The translations under genes and the position numbers were made by a program. DNA of 64,000 nucleotides. Origin: Xiphophorus maculatus. Taxonomy: Eukaryota; Chordata; Actinopteri; Cyprinodontiformes; Poeciliidae. Where the stretch lies: assembly GCF_002775205.1 (NCBI RefSeq), contig NC_036450.1:27182288-27246287 (forward strand). Reading direction: 5' to 3'. The notes under the pieces are model-generated. The model was not told where the DNA came from, searched no databases, and worked only from the letters and a program-made list of their open reading frames with translations. Below are positions 22,501-33,850 of the stretch, in pieces. Position 1 is the stretch's first letter; each line of letters opens with the position of its first letter.

Positions 22501-25500
22501 ATGGGATTAATTCTACAGTCTAGCCAAAGTTAAAGAGAGCAGTAGGGCCGATCCTAGTACCTACAGTAGCCTGGTGTGGTAGTGCAGGACTCTGCACCCA
22601 TTGGTTAGGTTAGGTTAGGTTAAACTTTATTAATCCCATAGGGAAATTAAGATAAGATTTATTGTCATTGTCATCAACAGATTACGAGATTTAGATTTGC
22701 TCGACTCGAGTTAAGATACAGGTTATGTGTATATACATAATATACAATGATAAAGAAATAAATAGTACAAAATGAGAAATAAACTTAGACATCAGAAGAT
22801 GGTTGCAGCGCCTGGAGGTGTCGCAACAGAATTTACATTTTTAACAAAGTGGTGTCAAGAGCAGAAGTTCTTATGCCTTTGAATTTAGTGCCATGATTGC
22901 CATCGGGTAAAAACTGTTTTTTAGGCGATTTGTCCTGGGTTTTTATTGCTCTGTATCTCTTGCCTGATGGCAGCAGCTGGAAGAGACCATGGCCAGGGTG
23001 TGAAGAGTCATTTAAAATGTCCAAAACTTTCTTATGGAGCCTGGAAGTGTAAATCTGTTCCATAGTGGGGAGGGGGCAGCCTATGGTTCTCTCTGCTGCC
23101 CTAACAACCCTCTGGAGCGCCTTCTTGTCCGCAGATGTGCTGCTGCCGTACCAGACACACACAGACCGTACGTGAGCACACTCTCTATGGAGCAGTGATA
23201 GAAGGCCTGCAGCAGGTCTGAGGGGAGACGGTTCTTCTTGAGTATTCTCAGAAAGTACAGTCTCTGCTGTGCCTTCTTCAACAGCTCCTAGGTGTTGGTG
23301 CTCCAGGTTAGCTCGTATCCAACTCCATGCCCAGAAACCTGAACACTGGGACCCTCTCCACACAGGTCCCACTGATGGTGAGAGGCTGGATGTCCGTTTT
23401 GTTCTTCCTGAAGTCGATCACCAGCTCCTTTGTTTTGGAGGTGTTGAGGAGCAGGTTATTGACTTTGCACCACTCTGACAGCCGCTTCACCTCATCCCTG
23501 TACTCCAGCTCCCCCTTCCCGCCTGAGATGAGACCAACAACAGTTGTGTCATCTGCAAACTTTATGATCTTGTTGCTGAGGTGGTTGGAGACACAGTCAT
23601 GAGTGTAGAGGGTGTAGAGAAGTGGGCTGAGCACGCAACCCTGTGGCGATCCAGTGTTCAGGCTCAGAGCAGTGGAGGTGTGGGGGCCCAGTCTGACCCT
23701 CTGAGAGCGACCTGTTAGGAAGTCCAGGATCCAACTGCAGGTGGCTGATGGGAGCCCAAGGTTTGCTAGCTTGGACACCAGACATTGGGGAAGTATAGTA
23801 TTAAATGCTGAGCTGAAGTCCACAAAGAGCATTCTGACGTAGCTCCCCTGCTTCTCTAAGTGGGTCAGGGCAGCATGAAGTGCAGTGGATACAGCGTCCT
23901 CTGTGGACCTCTTTGCTTTGTAGGCAAATTGGAGAGGGTCCAGCTCAGCAGGCAGGCCAGCGAGGATGTGACTCCGCACCAGTCTCTCGAAGCACTTCAT
24001 GATGATCGGTGTGAGTGCCACTGGACGGTAGTCGTTCAGGGTGTTGATGTTGGTTCTTTTCGGCAGGGGGACAATGGTAGAGGACTTTAGGCAGGGAGGG
24101 ACAGTGGCTTGAGACAGGGACTGGTTAAAAATCTTTGTGAAGATTCCAGCCAGTTGGTCTGCACAGTCTTTAAGCACCCGTCCCGACACACCGTCAGGTC
24201 CCGCAGCCTTCCTTGGGTTCACCTTCCTCATCACCTGCCTCACCTCACACTCCTCTACTGTGAGAGCAGAGCTGCTGTGGACAGGCAGCTGTGATGGAGC
24301 TGTGGTAGGTGTCGCCTCAAAGCGGGCATAGAAGATATTCATCTCCTCTGCCAGGGAAGTGGTTCCCTCCGTGCATGGCTGGTTGCTGGATCTGTAGTTT
24401 GTAATGTGCTGGACACCCTGCCACACCTGCCTGGTGTTGTTGTTCCTGAGCTGCTTCTCTATTCTCCCTCTGTATGATGCCTTAGCTTGGCAGATGCCTC
24501 TTCTCAGGTTGGCTCTGGCAGAACTGTAGAGTGCTTTGTCCCCAGACCTGAAAGCAGCGTTTCTGGCTTTCAAGAGGCCCCGGACCTCCTTAGTCATCCA
24601 GGGTTTCCTATTTGGATAGATCTTCATGAGTCTATTCCTGGTGACATTGTCCGTGCAGAACCTGATGTAGTCCAAGACTGCTGAGGTGTAGTTCTCCAGG
24701 TCCTGATGTGCAAAAACCTCCCAGTCAGTTCTCTGGAAGCAGTCCTGTAGTTGGTGAGAGGCATCCTCAGGCCAGATGGTGACAGTCCGGGTTGTAATGG
24801 GGACACGTTTCCGCAAGGGAGTGTAAGCAGGGATCAGTAGCAGGGACACTTGATCAGACTGGCCAAGGTGTGCTAAGGGTTTAGCCCTGTATGCTTGCCT
24901 GATGTTTGTGTACAGCTTGTCCAGAGTTTTATCACCCCTGGTTGTGCACTTTACGTGTTGATGGAATTTGGGGAGGACTGATTTCCGATCAGCATGATTA
25001 AAGTCCCCAGAGAAACTGAGGTTATACATTGGCTCTTTAGACCCTGCACTGCTTTCTAATGGCCAAAAATGTTCTTAAAAGCAAAAGTAATAGTAAATGC
25101 TAGCTTTAGGAGTTTTATGAAGCATTGTCATTCAACATATGCATAGCCTGAAGAATTACACTAATAGAGTGAGGAATATTTTTCTTAAGAAAATTAATCA
25201 TTTTTAGTAGCAAACTACATGATTTTTCTTCACATTTGTTTGACTGGTACATTGAAGATAATGTGTTCATTCCGTTTGATGTAATACCTTGAGATTTTCC
25301 CATAAAACAAGTCTGCTGTTGCACATATTGTAAAACTAGGTTGTGGCTTGAAACACGTTTTATTTAGCTCCACCAGGGGCAAAAATGGCTCTCAGGGTTT
25401 GAGCCATTGCTGACCCTTCTGTAGTTATGTTGAAACTGAAAAATCTGAGACCAAACATCCAAGATTTGTTAGGCTTGAGCAGCTCCGGCTGCAGACAAGT

Positions 25501-28500
25501 TTAACAGGGGGGCATTGACTTATTTTGGGGGGGCAAAGTGAATCTACGTAGCTGAACGTAGACGACAACATCAGTAGTCTAAGGCTACTTAACAAGCTTA
25601 AGGCGCTGTATTGTTATTAATGTTAAGGAAATATGATTATTTTTAATGCTTAATACAGTTAATCTGTAAAGGTATAGCCAACACTCTTATTTGGAACAGT
25701 TTTCTGTGGAGCATGTGGGAGCTGACAATGGCAGACAGGCAGGCAGGGCCCTTTGTCTCCCCCACACCAGAGCAATAAAATTTACATTCCGATGGGGGGG
25801 GGGGCAAGAGACTTCTTGGCGCCAGGGATCGCCCGTACCAGACAGAGATGACCGCGAAGTGGTCCGCCCTCGGACTTAGATAAAGACCAGACACCTTTGC
25901 CATGATGAGGGGACTGTCCAAGTTTTCTGAGTCCCTACGGAGTTTCTAATAGGTCAAAGAACGGAACGCCTTTTTTGCATATATTAAATAGGGAAACTCC
26001 TCTTCTGTTTAAAAATACCAGGCCAGAAAACAAGTTAGAGTTTTTTTTCCATCTTTTTACTCCACGTTGGGCGCCTTTGTCTGTCTTATGTGTTTTGTGT
26101 TTGTCTGTCTTCCCCTTGTGTGTTTTTATTTTTATGAGAAAATGCATATCTCTGTTCCTCTGCAGTTTTGTTGTCGATTGCTTTGTATGAGATTAAACTC
26201 TGTGATCTGTGACGTCAACACGCTTTGTTGTTGTTTCGTTTTAGCAGCACGCGGTCGCTGCACGTCGCCCATGGAGAGCGTCACTCGTCAATCCCGGGCA
26301 AGATTAAAGAGGAAAAGAGCCAAACGTTTTGTTCAAAGCTAGCATTAAATGATCCTCTTTTTTTAATATTAGCTAGTCATCTTTTAGCTAACATTACCTG
26401 TATTGAACAGCATTACTCAACTCAGTCGGTTAGTTTGGGGGGAAAACTGTGCCAGGTTCTTTGCGTTTTCCTGGTTTGCTGCATAATTCTAACACACACC
26501 TGCGGAGCTCTGCGCAGCAGCAGCAGGTCTCCGTCGCAGCCGCACGGGTGTAAACCCAGCGCGAGCGTCGTAGCGCACATGTTGCGTTTAAAGGCGGCTC
26601 GGAAACAGGTTACGACGTGTTAACAACGGATTTAACAGTTTTAACTGCTGAAATCAGTGACAGAGGACACAGATATGGGAAGTGCGGAAGCCCCTACTGT
26701 ATCAAATTGATATAGGAATAACATAAAGTTGACCATTCTAAGGTAAAAACAACAAACAGCTTCCAGTCCAGGGGGGGCACGGCTGACTCTGTGGGCAGGC
26801 AATGCCCGCCCATGCCGCCGAGCCTGGGCTTGAGTGAGCAGAACAGACACTTAGGATGTGTTGCAACAACATGTTGCCGGCTGTGTTGCTGTAACAAAGC
26901 AGCAGTTTTATGAATGGGAGTGCACGTAGGAAGTCCCAACGACAGGTTTCAAGTTCTGACAGCATCCCAAACTAAAGAAACTCATCGGAATGCCCCGAAC
27001 ACATCCAGTATCAGTTTGTGGGGATAAAGCAAGCTTACAAGCTTGAGAACAACAACAGGTTTGCTTGTGGCAGTATTATGATGTGTGGGCACTATGCTGC
27101 CAGGTGGAGAAGACTTCAAAGAGGAAGTTAAAACATACACACAAGTGGGTTTTACTAATGGCCAATGAAACTAAACATGTGGTCAGGCTGGTTATAAAGT
27201 GGCTTGAGGGCACCATATAAAGTGTTTTGAATTGGCCATTACAAAGCCCTCATCTCAGTCCCGTAGGAAGTACTGAACTGAAAAGCTGGGAGTGAGCAAA
27301 GCAGCCTTCAGTCAGTTCCAACAAGCCAGTTCTACCAAATACTAGGAGAAATATATGCAAACTTCTGACTTTGAAGAATGGTTTTAAAATACTCTTTCTG
27401 ACATTATTCTGGCTTTTAGCAAATAGAAACAATGTTTGTTTCCAAACTGACATAAAACAGGAAACATTTAATCTGACTTCATCTCAGGCAGTGTGGGAAA
27501 AAAATGACAGCTTCGCTGTTGGTCTAACCAAACCCTTTAGTCCTAAACCACATCACTGATAGAATATTAGTATTTAGTTGATGTTCAGAAGGGTCATATG
27601 TTTATAAAAACGATGTACCTTTCAGTCCTAATGTCATTAATATAAAATAAGAGTCAGCGAAGCTTAATAATATGTAATCAGTCAACTATGCTGTGTCTGA
27701 CTTTATTGATGACTCTTTTAAAGCTAAAAAATGATGGTGGTAAATTGTAAAGAATTAGTCCTTGTCCTGTCACAGCTTAGAACAGACCACAGCCACTATC
27801 TGCTGTTCAAGGTCTGTATTCTCTCTGCAGAAACTGGTTTTGAAAAGCAGTGGCAAAAAAAGACAGGACTCTCCTTGTGTAAAGAGAGGAACCGGTGAAA
27901 ATGGATCCAATAACCAGCAGGTTAGTAGCGACACATTGAAACTTAGGCTACGTTCACACTGCAGTGACAATTCTCGATTCCGATTTTTAGTGAGATCAAA
28001 ATTTTTTTGCATGGTCATTCACATTTCAAAATGTATGCGACTTGTACATGATCTCCTGTGCGAACTCTTAACGACCTGAAAGTGTCCCACATGTGCACAA
28101 GAGGCCGCAGTATTGGCACATGTAGAGAACGTGCTCAGTGTTTTGTTAACTGCCATAAAAAAGAAGTGCTCAGTGTTTGCGGAAGTAAACATGGATGCTA
28201 CTGGTGGAGCATATCATGCAATTTTAAAGTTGGTATCCAATCGGAGCCAGCATATTAGCAAAGTAATCCTCATTATGGTCCGCCATGGTTGTTGTTTTTC
28301 TTCCTGCTTGTGCGTATCAAGATGCAGAATAGTGACATTTGTCGAGTATCATAGACATTCACACATCCAAGTGGCCTGGGTTGTGTTAGAAAAAATCCGA
28401 TCTGTTGTTCAGACTCCCATGGCAAAAAAAATCTGATTCGGGTCGCTTCAGGCTGCAGTGTGAATGTAGACTAAGCACCACTTCCTTCCTTTTTGAAGAT

Positions 28501-31500
28501 ATTATTTATCTGAGCAAAAATAAATACATCTTCATGAGGGTAAACAGAGGTAAAGTCAACCTAAGATGCTTTCACTATACTTGACATCTTAGCAGCACTG
28601 TACTACTGAAAAGCAACTGTTGCATCCCATGAATCTAGGAAGAGTTAGGAAGGTATTTTGAAATAATTTAGTCTTTCTAGAGATGGGAACGTTTATTTAC
28701 AAGTGGAAATCATCTAAGATGTGTGCCAATCATTCCAGGTGTCAATATTCACACAGATTCACCTCATGGGTAGACTGTGGAATGTTTTAAAAAGATTTGG
28801 GTACCCCAGCTCAGATTTTTAAGGTTTCAAATATTCGAATTTAAAGTTACTTACAGGAAATTTGAAAAAGGTTGAAGACAATTTGATAGTTTGACAGAAG
28901 AAAACATCTTCTGCAAAAAACAAACAAAAAACAGTATAGTTACTTATGTTTGTCAGGTTGCCTGAATGAAATATAAGACTTCTGGAGCACAGACCTGTTT
29001 CCTACCAATCAGCAGGGTTTTTGACCCTGAGCCTCTTCACAATTTGTTGTCAGTACTTAAGTTTATTTGTGTAGCATATTTCAGTGACATTGCAGTTCAA
29101 AGTGCTTTACTTGATAAAAATATATTACCTGAGTGAAGTTGCCCCCCATCCACCTTCTTCAAATTTGACAAATTTTTGTCTAACGTCTGCTGGTTTGTGG
29201 AGCAAAAATTTTCGTTTGTACCGCTATCATTTTAAAGATATTAAGAAATGTTTTCAGAGGTCATGAAAGGTCAACCAGCCCACCACTTTACTCAAATCAG
29301 ACAAAATTGGTGTCAAACAACTCGACTACTTTTGTGCAGCAAACTTTTTGGTTTGTGCTGCTTTGGCTTTGAAGATATTAATGAAAGTTCAAGATAATTT
29401 GGATTTTGTAAAAGTGGAGGGCAAGGGGGGTGGTTGACCTTTTGACCTTTAAATTTTCATTAATATCTTCAAAGCCAAAGCAGCACAAAAACTTTTGCTG
29501 CGCAAACCGGCACAAATGTATCACAAAAGTTTGAGACCAATTTTGTCTCAATTGAAGAAGGTGGGGGGCTAACTTCACTCAGGTAAACATATTATGTAAT
29601 ATTAACAAAACAAACAAAGGGAGAAACAATTCAATACAGCAGCAAAGCAGGTGGAGAAATAGAAGCCAATAAGTATGATCAACTATTGGACTAACATCCC
29701 ATTCCACCTGCTGGTGTACTGCAGAAGTTAAGCAGAAAACAGGTAGCTAATACAGTATTGCTTTTTATGCCTTTACATATTAGATATGTTTTTATGTGCC
29801 CATCATATAATAAAAGCAATAAACAGGTTTTCAACTATTTACACAAGAAAATATATTAAAGTCGTAAGTCACATTTTTATGGTCCTGATTTCTTTGTTTC
29901 TCATGACGTCATATAGAGGTTCTTACTTGTTTAAGACAGACTCTGAAAATAAGGGGTTTTTTTCTTGCTGGCTGTGAGACTTTCTACTTCCAGCAGTATG
30001 TTGTCTAACATTCTGTCAGGACTTACAATGTTGAAACATGAGTAGATAATAAGGAAAACCTAGCAGTCCCAGTGACACAGCAGGACTGCAGCACTGCTAC
30101 TTCATACTGGTTTGCTTCTTATGTTGAATATTTTTCAAAGAATTCATATTTGAACATTCTTCTTTCATTAATGGATATACAGAGGTGGAACATGTATGGG
30201 TGGGCATGAAATGACTCCTATTTTACAAACCTTCCTTCATCTCTTAAACAGAAAGAGGACAAACGGACTCATCCCAGACGACTTCAAGATATGTTTGAAA
30301 GAGGTAGGCTGCATAAAGACTAAAACCTGATTCAGATCATATTTTTGTCTACATGTGTATCTTGTGCCTCTGGACCCCATCCAGGTCCTCAGGAATCACT
30401 GGCTTACGTGTTTTGAATAGGACCAAAAGAGTCCATTATGGGCAGGGGGGCTCATACTGCGTGGTTGTCCTGGGACTATGATCTGGGTGGGCTTTAAGAT
30501 GCCTTAATTTAGAGTTTTCCAAGTCCAGTCCTCCAGACTTACTGCTCTGCAATGTGAAGATGCATCCCAGCACACCCGGACCAAATGAATGGCTCGTTAC
30601 CAGGCCTCTACCTACAGCTAGGCAGAACTGAATGTAGTGGTGGTCTGCTTGCAGCTGAAGATCCAGCAAATGGGTCAGTAAAGCAACACAGTGCATTATG
30701 AGTATTGTGTCAGAGCTCGACTCTGACAAGCTCTGAGTTTGTCAAGTCAGGTTTGACTAGAACCAGGTGAAGAATGTTGGGCCTCCTTTTTTTTGGAATG
30801 ACTTCATCGATGCAGCATGGCCTGGAGGCTATGAGCCAGCGATTCTGCTGAGGTGTTCAGGAAGCTCAAGTTGCTTTTATAGCTACCTTCATGTCATTTG
30901 CATTGTTGGTTCTGGTGTCTCTCATCTTCCTCCTGACTTTGTAAAACTGTAGATTCCTGTTTGCTGGCCAGTCAAGAACAATATCATCATGCTCAATGAA
31001 GCAGCTTTTTGGTACATTTTAATTTATTCAGGTATGAAGTCCTTCTGGAAAATAAAATCAGCTTCTTCATAAAGCCCGTCAGCAGAAGGAAGCATGAAGT
31101 ACTCTAATATTTCCTGGCAGACGGCTGCACTGACTTGGCACTTCAGAAAACAGTGGACCAACATCAGCAGCTGACGCCAACTGAGGAAACTTCACACTGA
31201 ACTTCAAGCAACATGCATTCTGTGCCTCTCCACTCATCCTCCAAACTCTGAGACTGATTTCCAGATGAAGTATAACCTTTACTTTGACCTGGAAAGAGAA
31301 CTTTGGAAACCTACACACTCAGATTTGCAGAATTAAACCTTATGACACCAGTCATAATATTGGTTTTCATACTTTTGGTCACCAGATGCCACTGAAGGAC
31401 TTTGCTGAAAAGTTTCAAACAATGAAACTTTTTTTCATTGTTTGAAAAGGGAGTTAAACTATCCGATTCATACAAGTATGTTGGAGTACAGATGTGTCCA

Positions 31501-32320
31501 AAAGTTACAGTATAGTAGCCTTCAGGACTGGATCTGGGCGCCCCGCCTCACCATGAATACAGCAAAATTCTCCACACCTCTTTATCTGCTACTAAAAAAG
31601 ACCAAAATTTAAGTTGTCTCAGTTCAGTCTGAATGACATCTATTCTCCCAGTGCTGATCTGGAAACATCTTCACATTTACAGGGTTTTCATTTCTTTTAT
31701 TAGAGCAATGTTGTCCAAACTCAGTCCTCAATGACTGCTGATGAGACCTGGCATAACAAATTTTGCTGGATGATAAATTGTGTGTTACATAATAATATTG
31801 TTGCTTTGAGATCACTTTTAAGTAATATTTTAATAATGGCATGATAATGCAAGTTCACAATCTCAAAGACTAATAAACTTTAATTTTAAAAAGAACCCTG
31901 GAAGTGGAAGATATTTAAAATACTAATTCTGATTAGTCTTAATGTTTAAGTCTAATGCTAATAAGCATTAATCCAATGTTTATTAATGCTGCACAGTATA
32001 ACCACTAGGAGAAAACTTGTAAGTTGTTCATATGAACAAGTTAAAATAAAAGGATTTAGTGGTGAAACACTGAGATGGGTTATATTTACTACTAGCTATT
32101 TCAGTGACAGTAGTTTAGTTCTAAAATGTTAGTGTTGTTTTCATGGTTTGAGATATTAAATAATAAAAAAATCTCTCTTGTTTTTATAGACATGGCCATA
32201 AGCAGTTCCAGTTGCCATTTATCATCTGGAGACAAAGACTTTGAGCAGTTGGTTTCCTCCAAGGCTTTCCTGAATTTCAAATTTGACAGAGACGCCATCA
32301 TGAAATGTTTTGATTACTGA
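16539..32320 (+). CDS. dcp2: m7GpppN-mRNA hydrolase (decapping enzyme 2)
   Basis: Removes the m7G cap from mRNA in cytoplasmic P-bodies with DCP1/EDC partners, committing it to 5'-3' decay. Exons: 16539-16591, 18512-18663, 18828-18955, 19698-19796, 19886-20038, 20131-20243, 20996-21097, 22271-22379, 27831-27920, 30252-30303, 32190-32320. They join to 393 codons with consistent phases; human DCP2 is 420. The N-terminal regulatory domain is residues 1 to about 95. The Nudix box is [20 protein letters not shown] plus TGF, with catalytic Glu147/Glu148 at the same numbers as human. Box B follows, ending [20 protein letters not shown]. The C-terminal half is polar and shorter than human, but the conserved end [18 protein letters not shown] is kept. 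Intron 2 has AT-AC borders. Intron 8 (5.4 kb) carries a LINE. No coding damage seen. Confidence 0.95.
17507..17623 (-). other. Possible antisense terminal exon in dcp2 intron 1
   Basis: On the minus strand a T-rich tract and AAAG acceptor precede an open frame of 38 codons starting [17 protein letters not shown] and ending [14 protein letters not shown] before TGA at 17507-17509. AATAAA (17432-17427) lies about 75 bases downstream of the stop. I do not recognise the peptide and see no upstream exon, because 17678-18081 is a MITE. The plus strand is also open here, so this may be chance or a retroposed fragment. Confidence 0.2.
17678..18081. mobile_element. hAT-like MITE (GTGCACCGAT family), diverged
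   Basis: The left end AGGTGTACCAATAAATTGTC and the right end ATCGGTGCAGCCCT are imperfect inverted repeats of the sequence AGGxGTGCACCGAT also found at 53818-54959. About 400 bases, non-coding. No clear target duplication. Lies in dcp2 intron 1. Confidence 0.45.
18664..18827 (+). other. dcp2: dcp2 intron 2: AT-AC, U12-type
   Basis: The only way to join the flanking conserved exons in phase (…DFAKA|V|FHHCPF…) is to splice G|ATATCCTTTT to the AC at 18826-18827. The 5' site equals the U12 AT-AC consensus. TTTTCTTGAC (18808-18817) is a one-mismatch U12 branch site whose A is 11 bases from the 3' end, the usual spacing. No GT or AG is available at these borders. Length is 164 bases. Confidence 0.9.
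19078..19360 (+). repeat. Interspersed retroposon fragment (same family as 305-520)
   Basis: Shares ATTTGTATAGCACATTTCAG, AAGCATTTCAAAGTGCTTTA and the later TTTTTAGTCTAGATTTAAAGG with the copy at 305. It then continues with TTCCAGATTTGTGGTGCATA and GAATGCTGCTTCTCC. Lies in dcp2 intron 3. Confidence 0.6.
19628..19668. repeat. GT-rich interrupted microsatellite
   Basis: Interrupted (GT)n with GTGCATGTGTGTGTG in dcp2 intron 3, about 30 bases upstream of the exon 4 acceptor. Confidence 0.8.
20263..20488. mobile_element. hAT MITE with perfect 8-bp target duplication
   Basis: 226 bp beginning CAGCGGTCTCAAACTCCAGT and ending with the near-perfect complement (CTGGAGTTTGAGAGCCCTG). Flanked on both sides by TTATAAGT (20255-20262 and 20489-20496), an exact 8-bp duplication as made by hAT transposases. 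Non-coding and non-autonomous. Copies or fragments: 62-280, 52024-52100. Lies in dcp2 intron 6. Confidence 0.85.
22603..25029 (-). mobile_element. 5'-truncated L2-type LINE with broken reverse transcriptase ORF
   Basis: Antisense in dcp2 intron 8. The minus-strand frame from 25029 to 23308 (573 codons) starts in the end of an AP endonuclease domain (GDFNHA, then QSDQVSLLL). It continues into a reverse transcriptase with [52 protein letters not shown] and FADDT as the polymerase motif. The C-terminal part resumes in other frames ([35 protein letters not shown]), so there are at least two frameshifts near 23310 and 23165. The 3' end has TTAATAAAGTTTAACC and four GGTTA units. Not active; its start is missing. 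Confidence 0.85.
25030..27830. other. Remainder of dcp2 intron 8
   Basis: No gene is recognised. 26465-26830 is a repeat shared with ythdc2 intron 17 (listed separately). 25500-26460 is GC-richer with G-runs (25793-25804) and CG dinucleotides, suggesting a relatively young insertion, but I cannot classify it; its open frames do not resemble a known protein. Confidence 0.4.
26465..26830. repeat. ~365-bp dispersed repeat, intact copy
   Basis: Runs from about TGGTTTGCTGCATAATTCTA through CATGTTGCGTTTAAAGGC, GACAGAGGACACAGATATGG and AAACAACAAACAGCTTCCAG to GCAATGCCCGCCCATGC. The same sequence in the same order occurs in ythdc2 intron 17 at 57241-59656, where three elements interrupt it. Family unknown to me. 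Confidence 0.7.
27943..28474. mobile_element. Non-autonomous DNA element with 22-bp inverted ends
   Basis: The terminal 22 bases (27943-27964, containing CTACGTTCACACTGCAG; and 28453-28474) are inverted repeats matching 20 of 22. 532 bp, non-coding, in dcp2 intron 9 just after the exon 9 donor. Resembles abundant fish hAT-like elements, but I see no 8-bp duplication, so the class is uncertain. Confidence 0.6.
29045..29640 (+). repeat. Retroposon fragment split by the 29125-29586 element
   Basis: The left part (AAGTTTATTTGTGTAGCATA, CAAAGTGCTTTACTTGATAAAA) belongs to the family at 305. Its continuation (TTAACAAAACAAACAAAGGG, CAGCAGCAAAGC) lies beyond the palindromic element, which therefore inserted later. 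Confidence 0.45.
29125..29586. mobile_element. Foldback-like element with internal direct and inverted units
   Basis: Ends are inverted repeats TTACCTGAGTGAAGTT ... AACTTCACTCAGGTAA. Inside are two direct, diverged copies of a ~150-base unit (blocks CAGACAAAATTGGTGTC, TTTGAAGATATTAATGAAA, AGGTCAACCA) and a third copy inverted at 29430-29586. The central arms share about 32 exact bases. Non-coding; class unknown. In dcp2 intron 9. Confidence 0.6.
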
Positions 32321-33850
32321 TGTTCATCAAACTCTACATTCAGTGACTTTTAATCTTCATGGACAAGGATGCTTCTGAACAAGCTCTTTCCCTTTTTGCC
32401 GTCCTTGTTGTGAGCCCACATATCCATCTGAAGTTTGTCCACATTTCTCTAACCATGTAGAAAATGTTTCATGTTGCCTGCCTTTACTGTCCAACTGTTC
32501 TCACGTCAGTTCATAATGTAACAGTTCTTTCATCAAGCTGGACTTCACATACTTTTCACATTACTGCACCAAGTTATGTCCACAGGAGACTGTACCCAAT
32601 GGCTGGCAACTGTTCAAGCATATATTCAGTAGAGCTAAAATATTTCTCATTTTGAAAACTTTCAGATTTTAAACCTAATATTTTGGGAAAGTTCTAAATG
32701 TAAAACAACGTGAAAAGAAATGATAGCATATTAAATTTGGCTGTTGAATCACTGTCAGTATTATTACTTGACATCTGGATTTTTAGATTTTATTAAAGAA
32801 GGTACATTTAATTCTGGAGTTTGTAGTTTTATAGTTTTGTTAAACTGCTTTACATCTGCCGGAGAACTTCCAGTTTGTTTTACACTAAACACTGTTTTGC
32901 TTCATATATTTGCTTTTACAGACAGTCCCACTGTGTTCTAACCACAAACCAGAATTTTTCAGACACATTTCTCACAGTGAATGACATAAATTTTAAACTA
33001 CAAACACTTTTCTGAAACTATTTGTCCTTAGTTTGACGCCATAATTTGCCACTTGTTTTGTCATATTTTTCTGGTGATTGGGTTTGGCTTTTAACACTTT
33101 TCTCTGAAATTAGGATTTTATTTTGGGGACTTATAATATGTGTTTAATTTTGAAGAACAAGCTGAATGTGCATTTGGAGTTTTGCAAACAGCATGCTACT
33201 GAATTCATGGAGCTTCTCTAGTTTAAAGAAGAAACAAATTACTAAATTAAGATTGAAAAATAAGAGTTTCAAAATAATAAAAATAATACAAAATAAAAAT
33301 AATTATAGAAAAACTGAAATAGTAAGTTTTACATCCATTGTGTTTCAGGAAGGAAGTTCATAATTTAAATGCTTTACTTGAACTTGTGTAATGTCCACTA
33401 ATTGAAAAATAATGTTTTAAAAATCACATCTAATATTTCAGGAAAACATAAGAAACATTGAGTTCTCTGTCTAGTTTCTTTTCTTCGATATATGTCTCAC
33501 TCCTGTTTGTTGTGATTTACAAGTTTTGTATGATCAAAGTGATCCTGTATTGCTTCAAAAACTTTAGACGTTCCCAATCATGTTGTTCATGATGCACAAT
33601 TTATCTCGTTAAGCTGGCACAGGTTGATTTCCGTAGGAAAAAATAGTGATACATAAAACAATGCTTTCGCTACAAAAAAACCCTAATGTTGAAATTTATT
33701 TCTACATGACTTTGGACTCTGAGCAAGTGCTGTTCATACCATTAGTTTGTCAGGCTGTTTGTAACGGATGTTATCTCAAGTGCACTTGGTTTAAACTGTT
33801 TTTATTTTTCAATGGTGAATTTAATAAAAGTGTTTTTCACTCTGACATTA
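32321..33850 (+). other. dcp2: dcp2 3' UTR (inferred)
   Basis: AT-rich sequence after the dcp2 stop. AATAAA at 33823-33828 followed by T-rich sequence is a candidate end, giving a ~1.5-kb 3' UTR; other A-rich variants could end it earlier. No coding content seen. Confidence 0.4.

Noticed and set aside
23308..25029. 573-codon open frame as a host gene
   Set aside because: Endonuclease/reverse transcriptase motifs and a GGTTA tail show it is an L2-type LINE.
26225..26623. 132-codon frame as a gene
   Set aside because: Partly inside the dispersed 365-bp repeat; no similarity recognised.
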